This document shows positions 37,700 through 50,800 of a stretch of DNA of 64,000 nt, piece by piece. The DNA is from Branchiostoma belcheri (lineage: Eukaryota; Chordata; Leptocardii; Amphioxiformes; Branchiostomatidae), in NCBI RefSeq assembly GCF_001625305.1, contig NW_017802379.1:1829318-1893317 (forward strand), given 5' to 3'. Position numbers and translations under genes: made by a program. A model generated the notes under the pieces. The model searched no databases, was not told the DNA's origin, and saw only the letters and a program-made list of their open reading frames with translations. The stretch's first letter is position 1. Each line of letters starts with the position of its first letter.

Positions 37700-38280
37700 C
37701 TACTTAATCTCCAATTTCTCAGCATTAATGGATGATAACGGTTGCCAAATCACAGCTGACTATAGGAGCTCCAGATTTCCTGTCTGATTGAACCTCGGTC
37801 GTGGGATCTTCTGTTGTCAAATGTTTTGGGAATATTCTGCATTTCTGATTTAAAGATTTCGCCATACGTCAGGACATAAACTGTTAGCAGCCCCTGAGTA
37901 TCCCCAGTATACATGTACGCCTACATACAGACACACCCTTATTGTTTGGCAATGAAAGACTCTAAGTACTTTAAATATTAGTTTCATGCATAGTATCAAA
38001 TATAATTGTTTCATAAAGTCTCCTATTTTGCATAGTGTCACCTGTAGTTTCATAGTTTTTCCAATAGTTTCATAGTGGCTTTAGTTTCATAGTGTCCCTT
38101 ATAGTTTTATAGTGTCCCCCATAGTTTCACAGTGTCACCCATAGTTTCACAGTGTCACCTATAGTTTCATTGTGACACCTATAGTTTCACTGTCACCCAT
38201 AGTTTCATAGTGTCAACCATATATAGTTTCGTTGTCACCTATAGTTTCATAGTATAGTAGCATAGTATAGTTTTACAGAG
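37700..38280. repeat. Diverged segment ending in a TAGTTTCATAGTGTCACC minisatellite
   Basis: From about 38045 a unit of 18-20 bases (ATAGTTTCAYAGTGTCACC) repeats roughly ten times with variation. The preceding 350 bases are collinear with 41440-41720 (ACAGCTGACTA, AATATTCTGC, ATACGTCA, GTATACAY). The whole block is therefore a duplicate pair lying on either side of the ZCCHC24-like gene and a SINE. Confidence 0.75.
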
Positions 38281-38423
38281 TCACGCTATTTCAATCAATT
38301 GCAGTGTACTGGCAAATATGACTGTGATTCAGTCCAACAATGTAATAATACTACATTTTGTATATGCACAAAGCGTGGGACTAAGCGAAGTTGTCCCTCT
38401 AGCTTATTTGTTCCAAACTGCAG

Positions 38424-39508
<1,085 letters not shown>

Positions 39509-39772
39509 GGGGGTCGTGTGGCGTAGTGGCAGAGTGCGCGACTCGGAACTTAGAGTCCAGGGTTCGAGTCCTGACATGCCACCGATCTTGTGCCCTTGGG
39601 AAAGGCACTTTACACGACTTTCCTCACTCAGCTCAGGGAGTATTGTCATGTCATGTATTTGTCCCCTGTGTTGGTGGCGGCATTAATATAAGTTGAAAAA
39701 ACTTGAGTGTGTCGTCACCACGTCTGGTGATTACATGTTGGAATAAAAAAAAAAATAAAAAAATAAAAAACA
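39509..39772 (+). mobile_element. tRNA-derived SINE, well preserved
   Basis: The A box TGGCGTAGTGG and B box GGTTCGAGTCC (39561-39571) match Pol III consensus. A GTGCCCTTGGGAAAGGCACT core follows, of the kind seen in several animal SINE superfamilies. The body ends TGTCGTCACCACG and an A-rich tail (39745-39772). It abuts the second copy of the 0.9 kb repeat directly. Confidence 0.92.
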
Positions 39773-39773
39773 A

Positions 39774-40692
39774 GAGTTCCACGATCTCATACCTTCGCCA
39801 AATTATGTTAACCCTTGCGGGTGACGAATCATACAATTTCAATAATTGATTTTGCAAGTAAGAGCCTCATTTGCATGGATTGTATCAGTTGATCATATTC
39901 TCCACCCAATGACAGCCTTATCTTCCTATAAGGAAGATAAGGCTATTATAGGCTATTATAGGACTTGCTCATAAATTATGCAAATGAGGTAATGATTTGA
40001 ATAAATTATATTTATTGATGTTTGCCTTCACTTAACTTCCAAATGTGGCAAGTATGAAATTCCCAGCAGTTACAACTATGAAATTATGAAAAATTCCCTA
40101 ATTATGCAAATTAGGTCTTCATTTACATAATATATATCCTCGGATTTTTTTTTCGTTCTCAATTACATGTCACAAGTGTTTCATAGTCCTATTATCGAGC
40201 AAAACAGATTTATAGAATTTCCTCATTAATTATGCAAATTAGCTCCTGATTTGCATAATTGTCATTGATTATGTCAAGCATCACTTCAGCTACCTACACA
40301 CCAAAAATCACGACAATCCGCCGACTGGTTCTTGAGTTATCCTTCTTCAAACATTTTTCAACAAATGCTCCTGCAGTTCCACAACAAGCCGCTAGGGGGT
40401 CCAAACTCATGTCACTTCTTCCCTACCCCAAGAGCTATCTACCACCAAACATTGGTGACCTTAGTATGTCCAGATCGCGAGATATCAAAACCGGAAGTTC
40501 TGCTGCAGTACCTAGGAAAGCCGCCAGGGGGCTCAAAATCTAATCATTTCTAGCTCTCATCAAGACCTACCCACCTACCAAGTTTCATGACAATGCATAT
40601 TAAGCTTCTTGAGTTATGCTGTTCACAGACAGACAGACAGACAGACAGACGGACAAACGCTACTGAAAACATAACCTTCTTGGCGAAGGTAA
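39774..40692 (+). mobile_element. Dispersed 0.9 kb repeat, copy 2
   Basis: It is collinear with 1081-2035, with the same 12-base inverted ends (39790-39801 and 40680-40691), the same octamer ATGCAAAT clusters and the shared ATCAAAACCGGAAGTTCTGC (near 40483). It carries a CAGA/GACA run (40627-40650) where copy 1 has CA. A local duplication AAGGCTATTATAGG/CTATTATAGG lies at about 39948. Confidence 0.75.
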
Positions 40693-41439
40693 TAAAAAAA
40701 ACAGTAACATTTGAGGCGGGTTTTATCACATTTGGACAAGACAGACCATGTGAAACTGTTCATTATTTGTAACCGTTGAGACGCGCGCGGAACCCCGGTA
40801 ACCTGATACCCTCCTTTAGAATGGAAACTTTACCCTAGAAACTGACCGCCGTGTTTGCAAACAAACGAAGTGTAAACATGGGACGATCATAATATATATG
40901 TCGTTAGTTGACTACGATAAAGTCCAATGTCTGACAGTAACAATGGTAGACAATACTAGACATTGAATTATTAATGCCATGGTGCCAACGATACTCACAA
41001 CACTTCCGGGGTGCCAATTTTACGAATCGTGCTACCAACACAAACATACATCGAAGGCACTAAGGCCGGGCTTCTAGCTCTATTTGACTGGCATACAGGT
41101 CCGTCCAAAAATATAGTTATCTATTTGACTGATGTACACGTTCTTCTAACAGATAAAGTATTCACAACACTCAATTCTTTGTCTTTGTAATTGTCTAAAT
41201 GTTAATTAAAACCCTCCCGGCATATGTATTCTCTGCTATGGGACTTCAATGATAAAATGAACATAACGTCGAGTATACGTACCTCTAGAGCCATTTTGGC
41301 CATTTGTATTGAACATGAAGTCAACAGCGTGAATGTAAAGTCAATAGTGTAGTGCCCAGCCATATTTGCGCCAGCCTAACATAACAGCCGTGTGCAAGTA
41401 CAAAGCACGTACTATAATTCTGTTGAATTCTTACCTTCT
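40693..41439. other. Intergenic, no gene seen
   Basis: Nothing recognised. An AAG|GTAAGA donor-like site on the minus strand near 41430 has no convincing exon beside it. Confidence 0.4.
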
Positions 41440-41870
41440 TAATCTGCAATTTCTTGACTTTTAGAGAAGATATTGTCTACTAAGCCACAGCTGACTACAG
41501 GAGCTTCAGAAAGTCTGTGTTCTCAGCCCTCAGGTGTAGGAAACGTCTGTTCGAATCTTCTGGAAATATTCTGCCCATAGTTTCATAACGTCATTATGCA
41601 CATGCGCATTTGTCGACTTGTTGGTTTCGGAATACGTCACAATAGAGACTGTAAACAGCCTTTGAATGCCCACGGTATACGCCCAAGTACACGCCTTTAA
41701 GGCATGTAATGCAAGACTCAATACTTTTAGTTTCATAGTATCATGATATCATCTATTGTTTCATAGTCTTTCCCAGAGTTTCGTAGTGTCACCACAAGTT
41801 TCACAGTGTCGCCTACTATTTCATAAAGTCACCGACTTTCATAGTATCGCCTAGTTTCATAGTGTCGATG
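41440..41870. repeat. Second copy of the TAGTTTCATAGTGTCACC segment
   Basis: It is collinear with 37700-38280, with the minisatellite at 41725-41870 shorter and more degraded. Confidence 0.7.
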
Positions 41871-43484
41871 GCGTCTACTCGTCATATAGAAACCAGTTCG
41901 GTAGGCTATTCATGACTTTCAATGTAGTTTCGTAAGGTATACTCCCATTGTTGGTCCTGACTATCGCTAGGAGGCTACATTTGTTGACAAACGAGTGCAT
42001 GTTTACTTCTTTCCATTTCCAAGTTACTCCACTCAATCTAACCCAATGAAAGAACGAGAAAACAGGAGAAAAATGCAAACATACACGATTTAATTGCCGG
42101 TTTTCAACAATGCCACTGAGTTCAAACCGGAAACAAGACATATTTAATTTACTTTTTTTTTCAATTCTCCTGTAAAAGTTTATACCTTTAGCTAAAAGCA
42201 TCCATCGGGAGCCCGTGACATCTTACGGTACTTAAATTTTCCCCTTTCACCTTATGGAGTACATATACTCGTAGTACGTATATACATTTTGAATTAGTTG
42301 CTCCTTTGCTGTCAAGTTTTCAAAGCCGTAAACACATCGAGGTGCTGTAGACCTATCTAAGGACGACCCCTAGCGGCATCAGCATAAAGTACATCGCTAT
42401 CAAGATCAATGAACTTTCATCACATATGTACACACAGCTGGATCGTATCGACAATCAATCAATAACAAAGCAATTCATAATTCTTAGTATGCCCTTCTAT
42501 GTCCACATGCCTACATCCCTTGCCTTGTCTCACATCCAAACGCTTTCTATTCAATTCATTCAACTTGGTATCTAACAATAGTTATTTTCCATACACTCAA
42601 CAGCAATGTAACGATCATAACAACATATAGTATTTAATTTATATAGATATTTCTGAATAAATAGTTTGAACATCTAGATAAGTATACATTCTATATCAAG
42701 ACATGCCAAATTCTTACTCGTTTTAAATAATTATGCATTCTATTTCAAGGCATGACAAAATCTTACGCATTGAAATCTTTTGTAGTTCCAAGTGTTTCCA
42801 TTGCTGTTTCGTTGTACAACGCATTACCCTGAAATTTCGGACTTACCAACAATAACAACAAATCGGAGAAGACAATGAAAATCTAAACATTAAGTCATCT
42901 GTACAAACACACGCTTGGCACTTATAATATCTGCTGAGAATATCTGCTGAGAATTCCTGTTACTTCCTTTACAATTCAGATAAAATGGCCGTCTTGCCTC
43001 CTTTCACAATATTTCGTTGTTCAATAACAATATAGCTGACACCACACTTAACATTTAATCCTGGCTTCATTTCTTCAATACACGGCATTTTATACTCTTC
43101 TACAGCCTCGCGGTACTAGCTTTATATACAGATAGTGCAGCATAAATCTCTCTATAGTATCAATTTAATCACCAATATACACTCTACATCATAATCAAAC
43201 TGTACAAAATCACAATTGAATCAATCATTCATGGATTTATGTTTCATTAAGAAGAAACATTTGAATCCTATCGACATCAAATATACATGTTGTAAGCCAC
43301 TTCTTCATGAATAAATAGTCTGCAGCTATGTACAGTTGGGCTGTTAAAGGCCCTCTTTCAATTATACAAGGCGATCACCGAGTGACCGTTGAGTGACCCA
43401 AAGTGGATTTGTGTGGCTGAGTTATTGATGTAAGCAATTCATAGAGCGATCTGCCATTTTATGGGTTGGTCAGCGATCGCAGCT
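41871..43484. other. AT-rich intergenic, likely past the receptor gene end
   Basis: No exon was recognised. The 108-codon minus frame 42201-41875 has no known motif. Confidence 0.4.
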
Positions 43485-43490
43485 TTTATT
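43485..43490 (-). other. Candidate polyadenylation signal AATAAA
   Basis: The minus strand reads AATAAA, about 655 bases past the stop in exon 6 of the receptor. It is the first canonical hexamer I find downstream, so it is a plausible 3' end. Confidence 0.4.
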
Positions 43491-43775
43491 GGAAGGGAGT
43501 GTAAGCGAGTGAAAGCGACAAGATTATAAGAGCACAGAAAATCTACCCACAGCCTGCATGTGGGGCTTGGTTTGGTCCTGTTGTAGGTAATATTCTGGGT
43601 GGAAACGTCTGTACATGATTCTCCATCCGAACGAACTCGTGTGCCTGCTCTTTCGTTTCTATTTTGCAATAATGGTCAAACGTCTTCCAGGGGTAGAAGC
43701 TATATAATACACAGCTTTGGGAAACCTTTTCCACCACAACGATTTGATTATTCATTCATGGAAATTTACTGCATT

Positions 43776-44062
43776 TGTCGCTGGCACACCCACCAGAAAA
43801 TAACCCCTACTTCTTTCTTGGTGGCGTGGTGGGTTCTTTAACGTGCTTGAGGTGTGGTTCTCCTCAAACACGGGACCTTCAGGTTTACGTCCCATCCAAG
43901 AGGATGTCCCTAAACTAGGCTCATCTTCACCTGAGCCGAGTGGGCAAATAGGTGTCAATCACATTTCTCAAGGACACAACACTTGGGCTTGCCAGGGATT
44001 CAAACCCAGAACCTTCCGATTCTGAGTCAACAACCCTAACCACAATACCACCTGGCCACCTA
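43776..44062 (-). mobile_element. tRNA-derived SINE in the likely receptor 3' UTR
   Basis: On the minus strand the head has TGTGGTTAGGGTTG as a diverged A box and GGTTTGAATCC as B box. Then come TGTGTCCTTGAGAAATGTGA, GATGGGACGTAAACC, GGTCCCGTG and GCACGTTAAAGAACCC. The last blocks recur in SINEs of many marine invertebrates. A deleted relative of its end lies at 44430-44475. It has the same orientation as the receptor transcript. Confidence 0.75.
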
Positions 44063-44144
44063 CATAACCATTTTTTTTCAAACTCGTGCTGTTATCCCCT
44101 CTTTTCACAATAAAGGGCTGTAATCAATGCAAGTGTAAAACCTT

Positions 44145-47100
44145 TTACACCTGACTGATCCAGCTGACGACCCCAACAGTTGGCTCGGTGGTGCCCGTGC
44201 ACCTGTGACTGTTGTGCCGCCTCGTGACATCGTTGGGAACTGCAACTAGCTCGATCTCGCCTGTGTCCGGGGATCCCTTCAGCTTTGCTGGATCCTCCTT
44301 GAAATAATGATAAAACAGTGAAAGAATTCAGTAGGTTACACATTGAACATATGTAGGTTAGAATTACGTAGCTTAGAAACCTTTCAACAGTTTCTTCTCT
44401 CACTACAGGAAGGACTTTTCATCATGTGTGTGATGGGGTGGTTCTTTAAGGTGCTTGGGACTCAGGACCTTTAGATTCTGCCCCAACATCCTTCACAACA
44501 AGACCGCCATACCAGCTATGACTAAATATGGTTATTCGGCAGTATTTGTTGAGAAGGCGGTGCACGGTACTTGCTCTATAGCAAGATTGCGTGAGAAGCG
44601 AAGCGAAGAGGTGAGGGTGCAGAGCTCAAGGTTTTTCGAGGGAACAACAGAAGAATGTCAACGCGCATACAAATAAAGATGATTGTTATTGGCCGCTGCA
44701 CTTCCAGTGGAGTTAAAACTATTTTGGACATGCTTGAGGGAAGAGGGCTAGTGTGCTTGCTAGAGTCATTAGTCTTCTATAATGCTACAAAAACAAGGAC
44801 AAGACTGAGATTCTGAATAAAAAATGTTCATGCTTTGGATAAGGCACAGGAGCACAGGAAGGTCGTAACGAATGAGGGAGGAATGCGGCAAGAACTTCCA
44901 GACTGGAGAGTTCGTTTCTGCACCACACAATCAGACTCTACAACAGTCAATTGCTTAGTCTTTATGTGTTGTATATGTCGGTGTCGTGAATCTGTAAGTT
45001 TTTTTTTTTATGTACATGTAAGGTCAATACAATTAAGCAGTCCATAATTTTCTTTGTTTATGTACTGCTGCTATGTTGACCATTGTATGAATGAAGAATG
45101 CTCACATGGTTCTCGGCGTTGGGCGTGGTGCGGTTGGTGGAGCGGCGTCTCTTGTCGGAGGTGTTGCGGAGGTTGTTCATCCTGCGGAACGTGCAGCACG
45201 GTAGGCCGGCCCGGCGGAACGCAGACGCGAACCCCTTGCGGAAGTTCCGGTTCATGCAGCCGTAGACGATCGGATTGACGCAGCTGTTGACGAAGGCCAG
45301 CCAATGAGCGATGGGGTAGCCGTACTTGAAGATGGACTCCTTGACGGGGCAGCTGAGGTCGCCGTAGTCGGCCAGGAAGGTAACGGTGTGCAGGGGCAGG
45401 TGCAGGAGGGTGAAGATGACCACGACCACCACCAGCATCTTGAACACGCGAACCTGGAGGTCAAGGGAATTTAGGGTTAAATTGCCATGTCTGACAAAGG
45501 ACTGGTTGACGACAGCAAAATAATATAAGAAGAAGTAACAAACCATTTTTTGACAGAAAAAAGGTAGTGAAAATTTAGTTTTAGGCAGAGGTTTAGGCGT
45601 CGGCTTATTCGTGACGTTTTTTAGGTGTTTTTTCGGACTTTCTTTCTTGTACTGCTCTTTTTATTACACCAATGGATACTGCCTTTCCTATTTAATACTG
45701 TCTTGCAGCCAACAAAAGGTCTGTTTGAAGCTGGGACTAGTTCAAGGGTTCGTTCGGGTATTTGCTGCAATGACCACAAGTTTAGTCACCAGACTGGAAC
45801 CCACTTTATTGGATTGCACAGAAGACAAGCTACTCCAACCGCCCAAGTCACATATTACCCAGAGAATGGGAAATTGACCCTACCTTGTATCCTAGTTTAC
45901 TGGCGGCGCCGGTGGTGCCCCAGGCCCCGCAGTGTGCGCTGGAGCGGACGCTGGTGTTGTACAGGCGCACGGCGATGCGGATGTACAGGGACGTGATGGC
46001 GACCAGCGGGGCCAGGTAACACATCACGAACAGGGCCAGAGTGTACAGGCGGTGTCCTGCGGGAATACAAGGTAAAATGGCACCCAAAGTCATGGCAATA
46101 CCATTTTTGTGGTCTAGCTGCCTTTATATCTTACTATGTAGTTTTCTCAGATTGTAGACAGAAGCAAAGTATGTGTTACTGGCACCGATAATTTCATAGT
46201 TGAGTAACCACGAGGGAAAGATTGGGACAACGACAAAAGCTAGCTTTTTTATGGCAGCCTGCAGATAGTAGTATAGGTGGATTGGCTATCATGGATGTTA
46301 CAGCCAAGCCATGCATGCCAACCCATATCTACATTGTACAAAGCAAAAGACTTGTGTACGTAGCCCTGTACGAAAAAATCGCAATAAAGATTGTCATTTG
46401 TTATCACCTACCATCAGGAAAGGTCCAGTACTCGAAGCAGGTCTTGTCGTTCTTGTCGAATTTGGTAGCGAAGGAGATGGGCGCCATGATGATGATGGCT
46501 GACAGCCAGATGACCAGGATGATGCAGAAAGTGCACATGCCCGTCAGTTTACCGTCATTCGGCGCTGTCACGGCTAGGTATCTGTCAGGACAGAGATAAA
46601 CAGACAAGTAAAAATTCAGGGTCATCGTCTTTGGTAAACATTAGTCTTTAAGTGCGATAGCGGCAAGCTATTTTATGTGCAATATACGTTTGAATGTCCG
46701 GAGCACAGCAGTCCTTTAATACTTGAAAATATAGAAAGGCGCATTTTCATCTAATACTTGAAAGCCGGGGCCAAATCATAGAAAATGCAAGGGATTTGAT
46801 TAGCGTTTGACACAGTTGGTGCGACAAGCACGTACAGTGGGAAATGCTATAATCTGACCTGTCCACAGCAATGGCCACCAGAGTGAAGACTGAGGCGCCG
46901 TACGCTATCCCCTGTACGGTCGGCAACAGCTTACACATCAGGGCACCGAACTCCCAACCTGCCGGAGAAGAGAACGAAGTTACATGCGGGAAATGGAATT
47001 AAAATTAAGAAAAAAAAATATTTCAAATAATACTTAGTATTGTCTTGCTAAACACGAAGAGACGAATTTCTCAGGTAGCCTGATCTTTTATTATTCATAT

Positions 47101-47656
47101 ATTATCTAGTACATTTGTATCTTATATGCATGGCAACAATGTTCTCTTAATTGTAATTCAAGCTTAATTCATTTGACATATATTTTTATGCATCAACGGC
47201 AAATATATACTGCTAGAATGAAAGTGTTGATTAAAACATATTAGATTCGATTGGGCAAACACAGAGGTATATTTACAGATTATACTATCATCGATGCAAA
47301 CTATGTCTTAGTCTCTCACCTGTTTGGAAGTTGTCTATGAGCGTGATCGGCATACAGAACACTCCCACCAGCAGGTCCGTCACGGCGAGGTTCGCTATGA
47401 AGTAGTTGGTGACGGTCCGCATGCTCCTGTTCTTCGCCACCACGATACAGACCAGCCCGTTCCCGCAGAGACAGGCCAGGATGACCAGGACGTACACCAC
47501 GATCAGCAGCACCACGATGGGCAGGGACTGCTTGTACTTCGGGTTCGCCACCATGTCTTCACAGTTGCCGACGGCGGCGGTGGTGTTGTTGTTGTTGTCG
47601 GTCATGTTGTACACGTAGGCATCGAGCATGGCCGCAGAAGTAGCGTTCCACGCCAT
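44145..47656 (-). CDS. NPFFR-like: Neuropeptide FF / SIFamide-type GPCR, six exons
   Basis: The exons are 47656-47320, 46958-46859, 46581-46412, 46056-45884, 45453-45106 and 44297-44145. All introns are GT-AG and frame is kept, giving 426 residues. The N-terminus has glycosylation sequons (N4, N17, N23, N24). N66 is in TM1 and D94 in TM2 ([20 protein letters not shown]). C121 opens TM3, which reads [20 protein letters not shown] and leads to DRY 145-147. W171 is in TM4, C194 in ECL2, P219 in TM5, and NPIVY 320-324 in TM7 ([18 protein letters not shown]). CC at 346-347 is a likely palmitoylation site. The TM2, TM3 and TM7 wording is that of NPFF receptors, which bind RFamide peptides. A phase-2 intron splits the DRY arginine, a site common in this class. 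Odd: the TM6 switch Trp is His278. The last exon is inferred and ends SWISQV. Confidence 0.9.
45058..45105 (-). CDS. Alternative read-through C-terminus of the receptor
   Basis: If the CAT|GTGAGC donor at 45106/45105 is not used, exon 5 continues [15 protein letters not shown] and stops at 45058, giving 391 residues. The added part is AT-rich and no AATAAA follows it closely, so I favour the spliced form. Both could be made. Confidence 0.45.
   Translation of the reverse strand: MSILHSYNGQHSSST
45582..45655 (+). repeat. Diverged relative of the fold-back arm, in receptor intron 4
   Basis: GGCAGAGGTTTAGGCG, then ACGTTTTTTAGGTGTTTTTTC and TTTCTTTCTTGTACTG line up with the left arm at 8631-8716. 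Only one arm is present. Confidence 0.5.
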
Positions 47657-47720
47657 TTCTGGGGGACAAAAAACGGTATGACAGTCAAGTTAAACTTCAT
47701 TGCACAACGTAACGTGGATA

Positions 47721-47861
47721 ACCACCAAGCAGATTCTGTGGAGCAAGGGGAGTCTATATTGGCCGCCTTATTCCACCCACGGCCAGCGGTTACAGGAGGC
47801 CAATGGATACAGGCGGCCAATATAGACTCCCGTTGCCCCATAGAATCTGCTGGTAGATTAC
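47721..47861. mobile_element. MULE-like MITE with 10-base target duplication
   Basis: A 141-base element is flanked by the exact direct repeat AACGTGGATA (47711-47720 and 47862-47871). Its ends are inverted: AGCAGATTCTGTGG and GGAGTCTATATTGGCCGCC are mirrored by GGCGGCCAATATAGACTCC and CCATAGAATCTGCT. Duplications of 9-10 bases are usual for Mutator-like transposons. The element sits 64 bases upstream of the receptor start codon. Confidence 0.88.
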
Positions 47862-47871
47862 AACGTGGATA

Positions 47872-50800
47872 CTTTATATCTCAATAAGCTTCATAAACAT
47901 TAGTCTACAAAGACAATCTTCCGGAAGATCTTTAAAATAGACGCAATAATTAATTGTAACAGGTACAATAAGACAAAGAGCTGTGCAAGACTTCTAAGCT
48001 AAATACATAATCTTACTTAAAACATTGAAATGTACATGTGATGAAAGAATGGAGAAGAAAAGGGCAAAGAGTGTAACGTCTAGGAGAAGGCGAGTCAGAG
48101 GTGGGGAGAGAGCGAGGAAAAGGGATGAAAGAGATGGAGAGAGAAAGATGGCTTGTTACGCTTGATTCCCTATATAGTATCAAATATTACGTGTGCTACA
48201 TATACATTCCGCACCTCCGTTTCAATTTCCGCAAGGTAATTTTCCATCTGGCTTAGGAACACATAAGCCCCTCTATAATTACTGCGCCGCGCTCTTGGTT
48301 TGTAGAACCATTAAGATGTAATATTGTTTCCGGTAGGAGTGCCGCCCTCGGCTCACCGTCTGTCAGTTCACATTTCCCCAATGAAACGGAAGTGGGCACG
48401 GGTCGAGCCGTTGTGTTTTTCGGACGTTGCAGCAATTAAATCCAGCGGAGCGAAGCGCCTTAGCGGGCGGTATGAAGAAATTATGAGAAACCCAAGAGTT
48501 CTAGAAAATCCCATTACCTCCCCAGCCCCTGCCGGGTCTCTCGGTGATTCGATCAGGCAGGTTTTTATATTACTCGTCAAAACAACTCTGGCTGAGTAAT
48601 CCTTACAAATTACTACAATCTATTTTTTCGGCAGAGACGTCTCGAAACTTATGAACTGTGACTACTAGTGTGATAGATGCTGCCCAATGAAGAGAAGTTG
48701 GGCTCAGCTTGAAATAAAGTTCATCTCTGTTGGTAGAAGTCAATAATTAAAGGATGCTCACGACTGGGGATTGAGTTTGAAGAACGTTTATTCACACTGA
48801 TGAAGCAATTAACAGCTCAACTAAAATTAAATCCTTCATGAATCCAATTTAATATGAGGAACCACGCAGTGCAGAAATAGCAAGAAAAACAACAGCCAAA
48901 AATTAATCTGAGCACATGAACATAAAAGGGCCCGGTGTTTATGAATTTAAAAAAATCTTTCTACTCAATGCATATTGCAAACTCTGTCTACTTCTGTGCA
49001 GTTCATATGAGTGTAGTATCGACACTGTAGAAAATAGATGTCGTAGAATTTATGCCTGATAATATCCTAAAACCAACGGCAGTGACATCTTTATGTATTA
49101 AGGAGTACATGTCATAGAATTTATGCTTTGACGCCCTAACACCATTCACATGTCTAATATATACTATTATGCCTCCAACGACCACAACATAAATTCCAAT
49201 TATAGTGTTCATTTCCAATAACTCCAGGGGAGGCAACAAAACGAGCATGATAAGCAGAATACACGTATCGCACGGCATTGATCGGGTATTCACGACATGG
49301 CTGCCATCCATGTGAATGAATATGTAGCCAGCACATGCGCGATGGAGCTTCTGTCGCACGGAACCTGTCCTAAACATCACCATGACCCGCCAGGGTACAG
49401 GGTGTCTCCGGCTCCATTTTCTCCGGCTCCGGCTCACACGTCGCAGAACGCCGGGCAACAGGAGAGGGTCATGGATCAATGGTCATTGAGACACTGTGGC
49501 GGGAAACGTCTATTTCTATCCACCCTGAAGTGCCTCGCCTCTGCAGTATCCCTACAAAAAGCACTCATTCACACACTCAGACGGTGACCATTACCAACTC
49601 CAAGGCTACTAGAAGTCACTCTCCCCGGCGTCTCATTGATGCACCTTGAGTACGATAAGCGGAATGAAGCGGGCGCTTGGCACAAAAGACACTCCAAGTC
49701 CTTCAGACAACTCGGCATCCGCAGACAAATCTCCCCGCATGTTCAACAGCCATCAGGGACACGTCAAGCCACTTTCACCTCCAATCCTTCTCACAGCCAA
49801 TTTTCTCAGTATAGATTCCTTCAGCACACGGACGCCGCCTGGATGACTTTCCTCCCGCAGTACTGAACGGTATCACTGTTTCATGTAATAACCGGATGGA
49901 TACGTCTTTTCGGCCGGAGGCTATGTCTGATTTTCTTAATGGCTTCAAACCATCTGAAGGTTCTTGCGGCATTACTTCGGTCTAGCCTGGAGCATCACTT
50001 GTTGAAAATTTTCATTAGAACGCTTCTTTTCACATGAAACGGTGGCTACATATCTGAGAACTAATATTCATAGTAATCTTTTTTCATTAACTGAGGACGC
50101 CAACTAATATGCAATGGATTAAGAAGTTTTTATCTGGTTGACTATCACAGATATATAAACTGTCAGCAACTCAAAGCGTAATTATGTTTACTTAAAATCG
50201 AAGTGGTTGGTTTGCAGCAATACTAGAATGATGATGATGATGATGTATAATACTATAATGCCAATAATGATATTATACAAAAAGACAAAACCATATTTAT
50301 AGCCTAGTTATTTCTTAACGCTGTCGTACCCATGTGTTCCCATGCAATTAGCCTTCGGGCATAGATTTGCAAATAAAGTTTGAGAGCTTTAATCTTGTAT
50401 TGTGGCTGTGGCGTGCATCTGACCTTCACTGTCTGCCGAGTTATAGGCTTGGGCGAACTTCACCGGAAATTGCAGAAGCAGTTTTATGGAGTTGTGTGAA
50501 ATCCTGTGGCTTAGCTGACGTACGCTGGAGTTTATATAAGACAGTCGTTTGTTGGCTGCTTACGAATGAGCTGCTGTACGTATTATGTAGGTATCGTCAG
50601 CAAACGGGATCTCGTGGGTTTATCTACAGAGAACTAGAGTCATCTGCTGCCTAATGTTTCACTCATCAGTCATCAGTCAGTAATCAGAACAAAGGAGGAG
50701 AGTTTGAAGAAATGGTGTCAGCTGTGTGTAAAAACTGTGGTAACGATGATAGCTTGTATGTGCTGAGCGAACTGGACAACACATCAGTGTTAGTAGTAAC

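Noticed and set aside
38045-38280. CRISPR-like array of repeats
   Set aside because: Units of 18-20 bases directly abut with no unique spacers, and the genome is animal. It is a minisatellite.
45054-45464. Cys/Ser- and Trp-rich frames on both strands
   Set aside because: They are shadows of GC-rich receptor exon 5 in other frames.
47324-47887. 187-codon plus-strand frame, the longest in the window
   Set aside because: It is antisense to exon 1 of the receptor and runs into the MITE. The minus strand has the family motifs and splice sites.
49003-49479. 158-codon minus frame with a hydrophobic stretch
   Set aside because: No family motif or convincing splice sites, and its codon use matches the AT-rich background. 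Length alone is not enough in 64 kb.
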